This document shows, in pieces, positions 34,859-43,106 of a stretch of DNA of 64,000 nucleotides (the first letter of the stretch is position 1; each line of letters opens with the position of its first letter). The stretch comes from JBBRHQ01 sp963720735 (lineage in GTDB: Bacteria > Actinomycetota > Thermoleophilia > Solirubrobacterales > 70-9). Location of the stretch: contig CAVRGL010000006.1 in NCBI GenBank assembly GCA_963720735.1, forward strand, positions 62,001 to 126,000, read 5' to 3'. The position numbers were made by a program, and so were the translations under genes. Below the pieces are notes generated by a model. It saw nothing but the letters and a program-made list of their open reading frames with translations. It ran no database searches and was not told the origin of the DNA.

Positions 34859-36238
34859 TCATCGCGCGTCGCTCAGGAAGCGCGCGAGCGAGAAGTCGAA
34901 GCCGGTGGTTGTATTCGGCGTCGAGTCACCGGCGACGATGATCCCGCCCTTTCGCTGAATCGCCATCGCGTTGGCGTCGTCATCGGCGGTGCCCGCTGAC
35001 AACTCCTCGATGGCGCGGCCATCCTCCGAGAAGCCGGTGTCGAATCCCCCGGCTCGGTCGAGGCGCGCCACCGCGAACTCGGCCCCGTGCAGACCCTGAT
35101 GTGAAGCCCCGCTTACGACCAGCTTGCCGTCTGCTTGAAATGCGATCCCGGTCGCCACATCGCCCTCGCCCGGGTTGTCGAAGTCGAAGGTCTCGCGACC
35201 GTCGCCCGAGAAGGAGCGATCGAGGGTTCCGTCTCGGTGCAGCCGCAGCACTCCGAAGTCGGCGCTCGTCGCACCGCTCGGGGCCACCGCGCCGGCGAGG
35301 GCGATCCCGCCGTGTCGCGCCACCGCCAGGGCCACCGCCTGGTCGTCGTTGGCCCCGTTGCCGAATCCGAAGGTGGCGCGGCCGTCGTGCGAGAAGCTGC
35401 TACTGAGGCTCCCGTTGGGCCTTAAGGCGGCCACGGCGAAGTCGCGACCATGGTTGACCTGGCTCGAGTATCCGCCGAGGACGATCGTGCCGTCGCCCTG
35501 CAGGCCGACTCCCAGGGCCTCGGAGTCGCCGGTGCCGTTGGGGAAGGTGATCCTCCGGCGCCCGTCCCGCGAGAAGCTTCGGTCGAGCTTGCCGTTCGGC
35601 ATCAGGCGGACGACCGCCATGTCGCCAGACGTCATCCCGGGGGCAGCGGAGCCGGCGGCGACGATCCGGCCGTTCGCTTGGATCGCCAGGCTCTCACCGC
35701 CGCTCTCCGGGCGCCCGGGAAAGGGGATCGTCTCCCGGCCGTCACCGGAGAAGGTTGGATCGAGTTTGCCGGAGCGCGTGAATCGCGCCACCAGCAGGGT
35801 GTCTTTGGTGGGCGATTGCGTGGCGAAGCCGGTGACGACGATCTTTCCGTTTCGCTGGACCGCCACGTCGGCGGCCGCATCGTTGTTGTGTCCCGGGGCG
35901 AGATTGAACCTCCTCGTGCCATCCCCCGCAAAGCTGCGATCGAGGCTTCCGTTCGGATTGAAGCGGGCTAGCGAGACGTCGGTACGGAGCACCGACGGGC
36001 CCGAGTAGCCGGCCGCGACGATCTTTCGATCACGCTCGACGGCAACCCCCTGGGCGATGTCGACGCCGTCTCCACCGCTGATCGGCGCCGTCGCCCAGCC
36101 GTCACCGGAGAACGACTCGTCGAGGGTCCCCGCGTCGGCGCCCCAGGAAACCGCTGCGGGAATGGCGACCGCGGCGGCGACCAACGTGGCGATGCCCACG
36201 AGCCGCTTGCTCAGTCTTCCACTGGTCCTCGATGTCAT
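34859..36238 (-). CDS. Exported delta-60 repeat protein
   Basis: 459 residues from the ATG at 36238, preceded by a GGGGTTGGGCGGA stretch. The longer frame from 36304 only adds a charged leader. Signal peptide: LVGIATLVAAAVAIPAAVSW. Seven copies of a roughly 55-65-residue repeat follow, each with LARFNPNGSLDRSF-SGDG-like and DGKIVVAG-like strands, the TIGR02608 delta-60 pattern forming a beta-propeller-like exported structure. Function unknown; likely cell-surface binding. It lies 68 bases upstream of the lipoprotein/His-peptide genes, all reading the same way. Confidence 0.82.
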   Translation of the reverse strand: MTSRTSGRLSKRLVGIATLVAAAVAIPAAVSWGADAGTLDESFSGDGWATAPISGGDGVDIAQGVAVERDRKIVAAGYSGPSVLRTDVSLARFNPNGSLDRSFAGDGTRRFNLAPGHNNDAAADVAVQRNGKIVVTGFATQSPTKDTLLVARFTRSGKLDPTFSGDGRETIPFPGRPESGGESLAIQANGRIVAAGSAAPGMTSGDMAVVRLMPNGKLDRSFSRDGRRRITFPNGTGDSEALGVGLQGDGTIVLGGYSSQVNHGRDFAVAALRPNGSLSSSFSHDGRATFGFGNGANDDQAVALAVARHGGIALAGAVAPSGATSADFGVLRLHRDGTLDRSFSGDGRETFDFDNPGEGDVATGIAFQADGKLVVSGASHQGLHGAEFAVARLDRAGGFDTGFSEDGRAIEELSAGTADDDANAMAIQRKGGIIVAGDSTPNTTTGFDFSLARFLSDAR

Positions 36239-36306
36239 TCCGCCCAACCCCTCTTTCTCGTCGCCGCGCCGTTCGCTCTTCGCGAAACCCTTGCGTGCAC
36301 TCATGA

Positions 36307-36915
36307 TCAGCCCCTAAAGCCCTCGATCGCCCGATTGATGATCGGACGTGACCGATCCCAGCGTGGAGGAGGGGCCGCGCCGACAATGACCGTCGTCGAG
36401 CGTGCGCCGGAGACGATGCAGGCCAGCTCGCGATAGCGCTGCCGGCTCGAGGTCGTGTAATCGTCGATCACACACGAGCTGCGCCCCCCACGCAGTGGAA
36501 CGCCGGTGGCCGAGGCGCGGAGTCTGACCATTCGGTCACCCTCATCGGCGTTGTGGGCGGGCCGGAAGGCGTGCCAGTCAGCAAGCGTCTCCCTGCCTTC
36601 CTGTGGGGTCGCGTTGAGGTAGCCGATGATCCGGCCGCGCCGGGACCTGAGGGCCGCAGAGACCGCACCCGGATCGGCTTTGACCCTCCGCCAGCCTGGC
36701 GGGTAGGCCAGGGTCATACCGCCGTGCGGGAGCCGGGCACGCGCCCAACCTGCTGGTGCCTTCGCGGGTTTCAGACTCGCCAACGACCCCGGGTTCCTCG
36801 CCGCAGGGTGGGCGCCCTGGTTCGTCGAGGAGCCACAGCCGGCGATCGCCGCCGCGCCGAGGACGCTCAGCGCAGCGACGATCGCGCGGCGACTAGATGT
36901 TGCCGTCGCCGTCAC
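36307..36915 (-). CDS. Lipoprotein of unknown function
   Basis: 202 residues from the GTG at 36915, which overlaps the end of the His-rich peptide gene by 23 bases. N-terminus has basic residues then AIVAALSVLGAAAIAGC, a lipobox at AIAGC. The mature domain has GMTLAYPPGWRRVKADPGAV near its start and a single disulfide candidate pair (SSCVIDDY, ELACIVSG). The profile resembles small PsbP/LpqN-like surface lipoproteins that start LAYPxxW, but that is a weak link. Probably co-translated with the upstream peptide genes. Confidence 0.7.
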   Translation of the reverse strand: MTATATSSRRAIVAALSVLGAAAIAGCGSSTNQGAHPAARNPGSLASLKPAKAPAGWARARLPHGGMTLAYPPGWRRVKADPGAVSAALRSRRGRIIGYLNATPQEGRETLADWHAFRPAHNADEGDRMVRLRASATGVPLRGGRSSCVIDDYTTSSRQRYRELACIVSGARSTTVIVGAAPPPRWDRSRPIINRAIEGFRG

Positions 36916-37117
36916 TCGGCCCGCCGTTGTTGTCGGCGTCGTGGTCGCCACCGTTGTGCTGGGGGATGCCGTGGTGGTGGTGCCGGTGGTGATGGTGATG
37001 GTGATGATGAGCGCTGGCCATCTCGGCGCCGTAGATCCCGGGGCCCAGTGCCAGGGCACCGGTCCCGAGCGCTACGACGCTCAGGATCGCCAAGCGATTT
37101 CGTGTTCGCGAGAGCAT
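36893..37117 (-). CDS. Small exported poly-histidine peptide with acidic tail
   Basis: 74 residues, ATG with AAAGGAGA upstream. Signal peptide (LAILSVVALGTGALALG), then ASAH8-R-H4 (twelve histidines in thirteen residues), a short linker, and the acidic tail GGDHDADNNGGPSDGDGNI. The same tail is found in the next peptide gene (37168-37422), where only the His tract is replaced. A His tract next to a DxDxDG-like acidic tail points to binding of divalent metal ions outside the membrane. No database family known to me. It overlaps the lipoprotein gene, so the three small genes are likely one transcript. Confidence 0.72.
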   Translation of the reverse strand: MLSRTRNRLAILSVVALGTGALALGPGIYGAEMASAHHHHHHHHRHHHHGIPQHNGGDHDADNNGGPSDGDGNI

Positions 37118-37167
37118 GATTCTCCTTTCGATCGGATCGTTGGACGGGTCCGTGGCAAGGGAGGCGG

Positions 37168-37422
37168 CTAGACGTTGCCGTCGCCGTCACTCGGTCCACC
37201 GTTGTTGTCGGAGTCGTGGTCGCCGCCATCGTTCTGCGGGATGCCGGATGCGGAGGCCATGGCGTTCGACCCACCCGAAGCCATCGCGCTGCTATCCGCC
37301 GCTGATGCGGATGAGGTGGTCGATGTGCCGCCTGAGTAGCTCCCGCCACCGCAGGCCGCGAACGCAAGTGCGAGGACTGCGGCGGTCCCGGCGGTCGCGG
37401 CTCTTAGTCGGAAATGGGACAT
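37168..37422 (-). CDS. Small lipoprotein with the same acidic tail
   Basis: 84 residues from the ATG at 37422 (AGGAG 9 bases upstream). Lipobox LAFAAC after a hydrophobic core, then a Ser/Ala/Gly-rich linker without histidine, and the tail GGDHDSDNNGGPSDGDGNV. The last about 78 bases are roughly 90 percent identical to the end of the poly-His gene, so the two arose by duplication followed by replacement of the middle part. Start of a set of three same-strand small exported genes; it diverges from the hydrolase-LuxR gene. Confidence 0.68.
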   Translation of the reverse strand: MSHFRLRAATAGTAAVLALAFAACGGGSYSGGTSTTSSASAADSSAMASGGSNAMASASGIPQNDGGDHDSDNNGGPSDGDGNV

Positions 37423-37576
37423 CTGTTGTAGCTCCTGTGTCATTGCGGTCTTCTGGGCGGGTTCGCCATCACATGGCCGCTGTCGGTTGGTTGGCCACGT
37501 TCCCGAGATACGGGACAGTCCGCCGCCGCGTTGAGTGCAGGTCCGCACACAAGGGGACGGGGCTAGGATCGGCGCC

Positions 37577-38626
37577 GTGGAGCAGAACATCCGCTTCTGC
37601 GCGGCACCGGACGGATTGCGGTTGGCCTACGCGACTCACGGCAGGGGACCGCCAATCGTCAAGACCGCGAATTGGCTCACGCACCTCGAGTACGACTGGG
37701 AAAGCCCGGTGTGGCGGCACTGGCTCGAGGACCTCGGGCGGGCCCACCGGGTGATCCGCTACGACGAGCGGGGGTGCGGGCTCTCTGACTGGGAGATGGG
37801 CGAGCTCTCGGTCGAGCGTTGGGTCGCGGACCTCGAGGCGGTGGTTGATGCGGCCGAGATCGAGCGCTTCACCCTGCTCGGGATCTCGCAGGGGGCGGCG
37901 ATCGCGATCGCATATGCGGCGCGGCACCCGGAGCGGGTAAAGCGGATCGCGATCTACGGCGGCTACGCACAGGGGCGCAATCACCGCGGCCAGCGCGATG
38001 TCGCCGAGGCGCTGCACTCGGTGATCCGCGTCGGATGGGACAACCCGAACCCCGCCTTCAGGCGGTTGTTCACGATGAGGTTCCTGCCGGAGGGCGATCC
38101 GGAGGAGATGGAGTGGTTTGACGAGCTGCAGAGTAAGACGACGTCACCCGAGAACGCGGCCCGTCTGTATGAGGCGTGGAGCGACGTCGATGTCACCGAT
38201 CTCGCTCCGAAGGTAGACGCGGAGACGCTCGTGGCGCACGCAAGGGGGGATGCCTCGGTGCCCTTCGAGCAGGGGCGCCTCCTGGCCGGGTTGATCCCGA
38301 ACGCGCGGCTGCTCCCGCTCGACTCGGTCAACCACCTTTTGCTCCCCCGCGATCCGGCGATGCGGATCCTGATGTCCGAGCTCAACAGATTCACGCTCGA
38401 GGCGCCGAACGTCGCCGCCGGGGCCTCAATCGAGGACCTGAGCCCGCGCGAGCGCGAGGTCATGCAACTCGTCGCCCGAGGGCTCAGCAACGAAGAGATC
38501 GCTGGGCGGCTGACGGTCAGCGTTCGCACCGTGGAGCGCCACCTCTCCAACGTGTACGCGAAGCTCGGCGTCTCCGGAAAGGCGGCCCGCGCGGCGGCCG
38601 CGGCGCGCTTCTCGCAGATGACCTGA
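37577..38626 (+). CDS. Alpha/beta hydrolase fused to a LuxR-type DNA-binding domain
   Basis: 349 residues from the GTG at 37577. Residues 1-265: hydrolase fold, with nucleophile elbow LLGISQGAAIA near 105, acid region HARGDASVPFEQG and His in SVNHLLLPRDPA near 255. Residues about 282-345: LuxR helix-turn-helix (LSPREREVMQLVARGLSNEE; RTVERHLSNVYAKLGVSGKA). A known actinobacterial architecture, thought to sense a small ester or lactone and regulate transcription. It is divergent from the poly-His/acidic-tail genes (155-base gap), so those genes are the obvious candidates for regulation. Confidence 0.86.
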   Translation: MEQNIRFCAAPDGLRLAYATHGRGPPIVKTANWLTHLEYDWESPVWRHWLEDLGRAHRVIRYDERGCGLSDWEMGELSVERWVADLEAVVDAAEIERFTLLGISQGAAIAIAYAARHPERVKRIAIYGGYAQGRNHRGQRDVAEALHSVIRVGWDNPNPAFRRLFTMRFLPEGDPEEMEWFDELQSKTTSPENAARLYEAWSDVDVTDLAPKVDAETLVAHARGDASVPFEQGRLLAGLIPNARLLPLDSVNHLLLPRDPAMRILMSELNRFTLEAPNVAAGASIEDLSPREREVMQLVARGLSNEEIAGRLTVSVRTVERHLSNVYAKLGVSGKAARAAAAARFSQMT

Positions 38627-38726
38627 CGTCTCTCGGCAAGGGCTGCGTGTATCCCGCCACACGCAACGTCAAGAGTTGGGTGGTGACCCCGATGTTCCGC
38701 TGGCCCGCGGAACGTAGTTTCGACGC

Positions 38727-38999
38727 ATGCTTCCAACCGCTACCCGATCTGGAGCCTCGAAGGCCAAGATCCGAACTCTGCCCTCGAAGGGCGCGATCGC
38801 GGTACGGGCTGTCCTCTCGCTCGACAGCTCGCACGCCCCTGGAGGCGACGCGCTCGTAGCCGAGCTCGACGGTGACGTCGTCGCGGTGATCACGATCCGG
38901 GACGGCACGGTGGTGGTGGACCCCTTCCGGGCAACGGATGCGGTGGCCAGGCTGCTGCGCTGCCGCCGGGAGAGGTTCCTCGCGGGGGATGAACGATGA
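38727..38999 (+). CDS. Small protein with GNAT-like ending
   Basis: 90 residues. The segment LVAELDGDVVAVITIRDGTVVVDPFRATDA resembles the central strands of GNAT acetyltransferases as found in short actinobacterial proteins that keep only that part, so acetyl-CoA chemistry is not expected. The stop overlaps the ATG of the MFS gene by 4 bases (ATGA), indicating translational coupling. No good ribosome-binding site is visible; the start is uncertain. Confidence 0.62.
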   Translation: MLPTATRSGASKAKIRTLPSKGAIAVRAVLSLDSSHAPGGDALVAELDGDVVAVITIRDGTVVVDPFRATDAVARLLRCRRERFLAGDER

Positions 39000-40159
39000 G
39001 CCCCCGGCCCCGGTCTGATAGATCCGTCGGCCTGGTCGCTTTCGCCTGCCTGTTCGCCGCCCAGGCTGGTCTGCTGACGCTGACCCCGATCATGCCGGCG
39101 ATCGCGAAGGACTTCGGAGTCGCGACCGCCACCGCCGGCCAGCTGCGCACCCTGGCGGGGCTGGTGGGAGGAGCGGCGGCTCTGACGGTGATGGCTCTGG
39201 GAGCGGGGATCGATCTCCGCAGGCTGTTGCTCGCGGCCAACGCGACCCTCGTCCTCGGCTCGATCGGAAGCGCGGCCGCCCCCACCGTGGCCGTTCTCGC
39301 CCTGGCCCAGGCGACGGTGGGCGCCGCGGCTGGGCTGCTGGTCGCAGGTGGGCTCGCCGCTGCGGCTACCTGGGCCCGGCCGGAAAACCGCGCCAGGATT
39401 CTGGCGCGGGGGTCGCTCGGTCAGCCCGTCTCCTGGGTTGTGGGCATGCCGTTGATCGGGATCAGCGCATCTCTCGGCTGGCGGTTCGCGTGGCTCGGGG
39501 TCCCCCTCGTGGCAGCTGCGGCAGGGCTGCTCGCCGTCTGGTCCGGGTCCGGCGACGACCGCCGGGCGATGCCCGGCGCCCGCCCGCCGGCGCCCGCCCG
39601 CCCGCTCCGCTGGGACGCGAAACTGATCGGATGGAGCGTCGGCGAGGTTCTCGGCTACGGCGGCTGGGGCGGCGTCCTTTCCTACGCGGGGTCGCTTCTG
39701 ATCCAGAGCTACGACGCCTCTCCGGGCAGCGTTGGACTCATGCTCGGTGTCGCCGCGGTCGCGGCGTTTCCGGGGAATCTGATCGCTCGCCGCTGGCTCT
39801 CCAGCTCCTCGCGCGAGCTGCTGGTCGTGTTCGGGCTGGCCGCGGCCGCCATCACCGTGGTCTTCGGGACGGCCCGTCCCGGTCTCGGCGCGAGCACCGC
39901 GATCTTCATGCTCCTGGTCTTCCTTGCTACGACCCGCACCGTCGCGGGCAGCGCCTTCGCCCTCTACCTAGCGCCGCAGCGTCGGCTCGCCGCGATGAGC
40001 GTGAGGGCGTCCACCGGGCATTTCGGCTACCTGCTGGGCGCCGGACTCGGCGGGGCGGCTCTCAGCGCCGGAGGGTTTCCCCTTCTGGGGGTGACGCTGT
40101 CTGCCCTGTTCATGCTCAGTGCGGCCCTCCACCTGGCCGCGCTGTTCGCGGAACGATAG
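38996..40159 (+). CDS. MFS transporter
   Basis: 387 residues with 12 hydrophobic segments, from VGLVAFACLFAAQAGLLTLT to LLGVTLSALFMLSAALHLAA. The short soluble loop with GDDRRAMPGARPPAP near residue 185 is the central cytoplasmic loop. It belongs to the arabinose-efflux/drug-transport type of MFS carriers by its LTPIMPAIAKDFGV opening. Substrate not predictable. Coupled to the small gene upstream. Confidence 0.82.
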   Translation: MSPRPRSDRSVGLVAFACLFAAQAGLLTLTPIMPAIAKDFGVATATAGQLRTLAGLVGGAAALTVMALGAGIDLRRLLLAANATLVLGSIGSAAAPTVAVLALAQATVGAAAGLLVAGGLAAAATWARPENRARILARGSLGQPVSWVVGMPLIGISASLGWRFAWLGVPLVAAAAGLLAVWSGSGDDRRAMPGARPPAPARPLRWDAKLIGWSVGEVLGYGGWGGVLSYAGSLLIQSYDASPGSVGLMLGVAAVAAFPGNLIARRWLSSSSRELLVVFGLAAAAITVVFGTARPGLGASTAIFMLLVFLATTRTVAGSAFALYLAPQRRLAAMSVRASTGHFGYLLGAGLGGAALSAGGFPLLGVTLSALFMLSAALHLAALFAER

Positions 40160-40169
40160 AGCCGTCGAT

Positions 40170-40619
40170 TCAGATCGAAAGCCCGGCGGCTTCGAGGGCC
40201 TCGTCGCGGTCCAGGTATTCGCTGATCCGCAGGACCCTGCCGTCGTGGATCTCGAAGACGTCGAACAGCCGCTGGCTGATCTCCATGCCGCTGTGCCGGC
40301 CACGGCCGTGGACTCTGGTCGCGGCGAGGACACGCCGGCCGCTGCTGATGATCTCGTCCACCTCGTCCCAGGCCTGTTCCCAGGCTTCCAGCCACCGCTC
40401 GATCCAGCGGATCAGCGCGGCGTGCCCGCGGACCGTGTTCGCTTCCTCCACCGGCGAGTACTCGCAGTCGACGTCGAAGTGGTCGGTGACGTACGTCGCA
40501 GTGTCCTCGCCGTGAGCGAGCCTGTTGAACGCCGTGTACAGCGACCGGACGAACGCGGCGTTCTCCTCCGAGCTTGGCGCCTCGGTGGATGCTTCTCGAA
40601 GAGGAGCAAGGACGGTCAT
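40170..40619 (-). CDS. SnoaL/NTF2-like protein
   Basis: 149 residues from the ATG at 40619; the frame upstream of it is not protein-like. N-terminal helix ENAAFVRSLYTAFNRLAHGE and the strand set VDCEYSPVEEANTVRGHAAL, RRVLAATRVHGRGRHSGMEI, RLFDVFEIHDGRVLRISEYL fit the SnoaL-like fold. Possible small-molecule isomerase or binding protein. It converges with the MFS gene (10-base gap) and diverges from the DUF1326 gene. Confidence 0.82.
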   Translation of the reverse strand: MTVLAPLREASTEAPSSEENAAFVRSLYTAFNRLAHGEDTATYVTDHFDVDCEYSPVEEANTVRGHAALIRWIERWLEAWEQAWDEVDEIISSGRRVLAATRVHGRGRHSGMEISQRLFDVFEIHDGRVLRISEYLDRDEALEAAGLSI

Positions 40620-40724
40620 TGCCGGACTTACGAATTGCCGAGGGAAAGGTTCACATTGATTCCCTCCCAACCGCCTCGGTGACGGGCTTAGACTCGGTCC
40701 GCTGTCGAGCAAAGGAGTGGCGCT

Positions 40725-41369
40725 ATGGCCGAAATCCCCCAATGGCGGCTCGCCGGAGACTGGTTCGACGTCTGCAGATGCCGGGTGCCGTGCGCTTGCA
40801 CGTTTGCGCAGGCACCTGACGACGGCCAGTGCGACGGCATACTCGCCTGGCACGTGCGCGAGGGGAGCTACGGAGAGGTGGCGCTCGACGGGCTGAACGT
40901 CGTCGCCGTGGGCTCATTCGAGGGAAACATCTGGACCGGGGAGGCCGCACCCGCGATGGGCTTCTTCATCGACGAGCGCGCTGATGGGGGCCAGCGAAAC
41001 GCTCTCCAGGCCATCTTCAGCGGTGATGCCGGCGGCTGGCCGGCGGGATTCGCCGAGTTGATCGACGAGGTTCGCGGAGTCGAGTACGCGCCGATCGAGT
41101 TCGAGATCGCCGACGACCTCGGCCGCTGGCGGGTCGAGGTTCCCGGCAAGGCGAGGGGGAGCGCAGAGGCGCTGACGGGTCCGACCAGCCCGGAGGGGAC
41201 GCGCGTCGAGGTGCACAACGCGCCGGGGGCCGAGGTGGGTCCCGGCCAGGTCGCCACCTGGGCCACCGCCACCGAGGACGTGGTGGAGGCCTTCGGCTTC
41301 AAGTGGAGCTGGCCCGGCCGCTCCAGCAAGCACTTTCCCTTCGACTGGTCCGGATCAGACCAAGTCTGA
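40725..41369 (+). CDS. DUF1326 protein (Cys-rich N-terminus)
   Basis: 214 residues. Opens with WRLAGDWFDVCRCRVPCACT: the DUF1326 signature with clustered cysteines (CRC...CAC), a likely metal or thiol site. The rest is beta-rich (VVAVGSFEGNIWTGEAAPAM; WRVEVPGKARGSAEAL) with no signal peptide. DUF1326 genes are often beside DUF2182 membrane proteins, and here the DUF2182 gene ends 10 bases away in convergent orientation, with a second DUF1326 gene beyond it. Cytoplasmic metal-handling partner of the membrane protein is the working idea, not shown. Confidence 0.85.
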   Translation: MAEIPQWRLAGDWFDVCRCRVPCACTFAQAPDDGQCDGILAWHVREGSYGEVALDGLNVVAVGSFEGNIWTGEAAPAMGFFIDERADGGQRNALQAIFSGDAGGWPAGFAELIDEVRGVEYAPIEFEIADDLGRWRVEVPGKARGSAEALTGPTSPEGTRVEVHNAPGAEVGPGQVATWATATEDVVEAFGFKWSWPGRSSKHFPFDWSGSDQV

Positions 41370-41379
41370 GCGGACCGGC

Positions 41380-42333
41380 TCAGCGCATCGGGCTCATACT
41401 CTGCGAGCCGTCGCTCATCGGCTCGTCCGGCATCGGCTCGCGGTTCATCGGATTGCCGTTCATCGGCTCGTGGCGCATCGAGCCCGGCTGCGAACCACCG
41501 CCCATCGAGCCCATGCTCTGCATCGCGTCCATCGCCTCGGGCGAGCCGGGGAGGATCAGTCCCGGAACGCGGGCCGGAACAAAGGCGAGGCTCAATCCGA
41601 GGACCAGCAGCAGCACCGCAATGCCGCGGTTCGCAAGCGCTTTCCAGGGCAGGAGCTTCTCAGCGGCGATCAGCGCCGCGATCAGCGCCATCCAGCCGAG
41701 GCTCATCACTCCGAGCGCGAAGAGGGCGGCCATCAGCGCCCAGCAGCAGCCGACGCACCAGCCGCCGTGGGCCACTCCCATTCGCAGGCTTCCCAATGGC
41801 CCGGGTTGCCAGTGCCGCATAAGGAAGGCGAGCGGGCTCCGGCAGTGGCGCAGGCAGACGTCCTTGAGCGGCGTGAGCTGGTACGCGGCGGCGGCGACGA
41901 TGATCCCGCCGGCGAGATACGGCCCGGCGTTGCCCCACGAGAAGGCGTCCCCGGTCGCCTCCCTGCCGAGCTGGTAGATCGCGTACCCAACCAAGCCTGC
42001 CGCCGTCCAGGCGAGGAGGTAGCCGGCCACGAACAGCACGGTCCCCGTGGCGATCCTGCCCTGCCCGCCCGTCCGTTGCCCCTCCTGCATCCGAACGTAC
42101 ATGGCGACCATCGGCGCGATCGACGGGAACATCATCGCGGCCATCATCACGACCCAGACGCCGATGAAGAACCCCAGCGCGCCCAGATCCGTCCCGGGCC
42201 CTGCATCCATGCCGGCCATCTGGTCGTCGGTGATCGCCCAGGCCACAGCGGCGAGCATGATCAGCAGCCCGATCAGGCCGAGCTGAATCAGGCCCGGAAG
42301 CGGCGGGGCGCGACGGATCGTCGCTGATTCCAT
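41380..42333 (-). CDS. DUF2182 integral membrane protein with Met-rich tail
   Basis: 317 residues. About six or seven hydrophobic segments, the first LGLIGLLIMLAAVAWAI. Conserved DUF2182 elements: WVVMMAAMMFPSIAPMVAMY (helix 2, Met-rich) and HGGWCVGCCWALMAALFALG (His/Cys cluster near residue 195), regarded as metal-binding. Its last about 55 residues contain eleven methionines in spaced MxxxPM/SM patterns (EPMNGNPMNREPMPDEPM) plus a His, resembling Met-rich copper-binding tails. The DUF1326 gene 18 bases upstream is in the same operon. A membrane complex for copper or another soft metal is inferred. Confidence 0.85.
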   Translation of the reverse strand: MESATIRRAPPLPGLIQLGLIGLLIMLAAVAWAITDDQMAGMDAGPGTDLGALGFFIGVWVVMMAAMMFPSIAPMVAMYVRMQEGQRTGGQGRIATGTVLFVAGYLLAWTAAGLVGYAIYQLGREATGDAFSWGNAGPYLAGGIIVAAAAYQLTPLKDVCLRHCRSPLAFLMRHWQPGPLGSLRMGVAHGGWCVGCCWALMAALFALGVMSLGWMALIAALIAAEKLLPWKALANRGIAVLLLVLGLSLAFVPARVPGLILPGSPEAMDAMQSMGSMGGGSQPGSMRHEPMNGNPMNREPMPDEPMSDGSQSMSPMR

Positions 42334-42351
42334 GATTCGGATTCCGCCGGC

Positions 42352-42954
42352 TCAGGCGGCCCAGGAGAACTCGGAGGCCGAGAAACCCGCCTTGGCCTCG
42401 TACTGGATGCCGAACACATTGATCTTCGAGCGCGTCGCGCGCGAGACGGTGAGCTCGGAACCGGCCGGATGGAAGATCCCGGTGATCCTCGCGGGTTCGC
42501 CGGTCTCCACGCCGAAGGGGACAACGTCCTCGATCTCGAAATCAACATCATCTCCGATGCGGATCGAGTGTTTGATGCCGTCCTCGTGAACTTCGATCGG
42601 CAGGCGCTCCACGCCCAGGTTCTCGCCCACCATTGGCCCCAGAGCTTCCATCGGACCACCCAGCGATCCCGAAAAGACCCCTCCGAGCCTCTCCGCCTGG
42701 TGATCGGACGCTGCCGCATCGATGACCACGCCAAGGCGCCAGTTTCCTTCGCTCATGACCTTCGGGGTGTCGGCGACCGCGGCGACCGTCAGCCCCCCGA
42801 CGTCTGTGCCATCCACGTCGCCGCTCTCGATGCGAAAGACCAGGACGACGTTGCAACGGTCCCTGGTGGCCCCCAGCGATAGCGAGGCAGTGCAGGGACA
42901 GACGACATCACACGAACAGGTCTCGAAATACGAACCAGAGAGATGCCAAGCCAT
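42352..42954 (-). CDS. DUF1326 protein (Cys-rich N-terminus)
   Basis: 200 residues from the ATG at 42954, with GAGGAGG 4 bases upstream (a GTG one codon earlier is too close to it). Opens WHLSGSYFETCSCDVVCPCT with the CxC...CxC pattern and a further cysteine in RDRCNVV. The rest is beta-rich (HSIRIGDDVDFEIEDVVPFG). Divergent in sequence from the other DUF1326 copy at 40725-41369, so the duplication is old and both may act on the same membrane protein. Its start codon shares a base with the stop of the 50-codon ORF upstream, giving a coupled operon: oxidoreductase, small ORF, DUF1326, DUF2182. Confidence 0.87.
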   Translation of the reverse strand: MAWHLSGSYFETCSCDVVCPCTASLSLGATRDRCNVVLVFRIESGDVDGTDVGGLTVAAVADTPKVMSEGNWRLGVVIDAAASDHQAERLGGVFSGSLGGPMEALGPMVGENLGVERLPIEVHEDGIKHSIRIGDDVDFEIEDVVPFGVETGEPARITGIFHPAGSELTVSRATRSKINVFGIQYEAKAGFSASEFSWAA

Positions 42955-43106
42955 CACGCCTCCTCAGATCGGAGATTGATATCGACTGTATTCCCCGGTA
43001 TGCCCGGGATCAACCCGTGCAGGACAGGCGTCAGATCGTCGCCGATACGCGTGGGCGCTTGGCGCTGCCGGACGATGAGGGAGCCGGTGGCGTCGACCAC
43101 GGTCAT
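42954..43106 (-). CDS. Small ORF bridging the oxidoreductase and DUF1326 genes
   Basis: 50 residues starting ATG at 43106, whose A is the last base of the upstream stop (TGATG). It ends in a TGA at 42956-42954 that likewise shares a base with the DUF1326 ATG (TGATG). No internal stop. Translation MTVVDATGSLIVRQRQAPTR, then DDLTPVLHGLIPGIPGNTVD and a short acidic end. The ribosome-binding site of the DUF1326 gene lies inside its last codons. Exact junctions at both ends are the main evidence that it is translated. No family recognised. Alternatively it is a chance frame in the leader of the DUF1326 gene. Confidence 0.45.
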   Translation of the reverse strand: MTVVDATGSLIVRQRQAPTRIGDDLTPVLHGLIPGIPGNTVDINLRSEEA

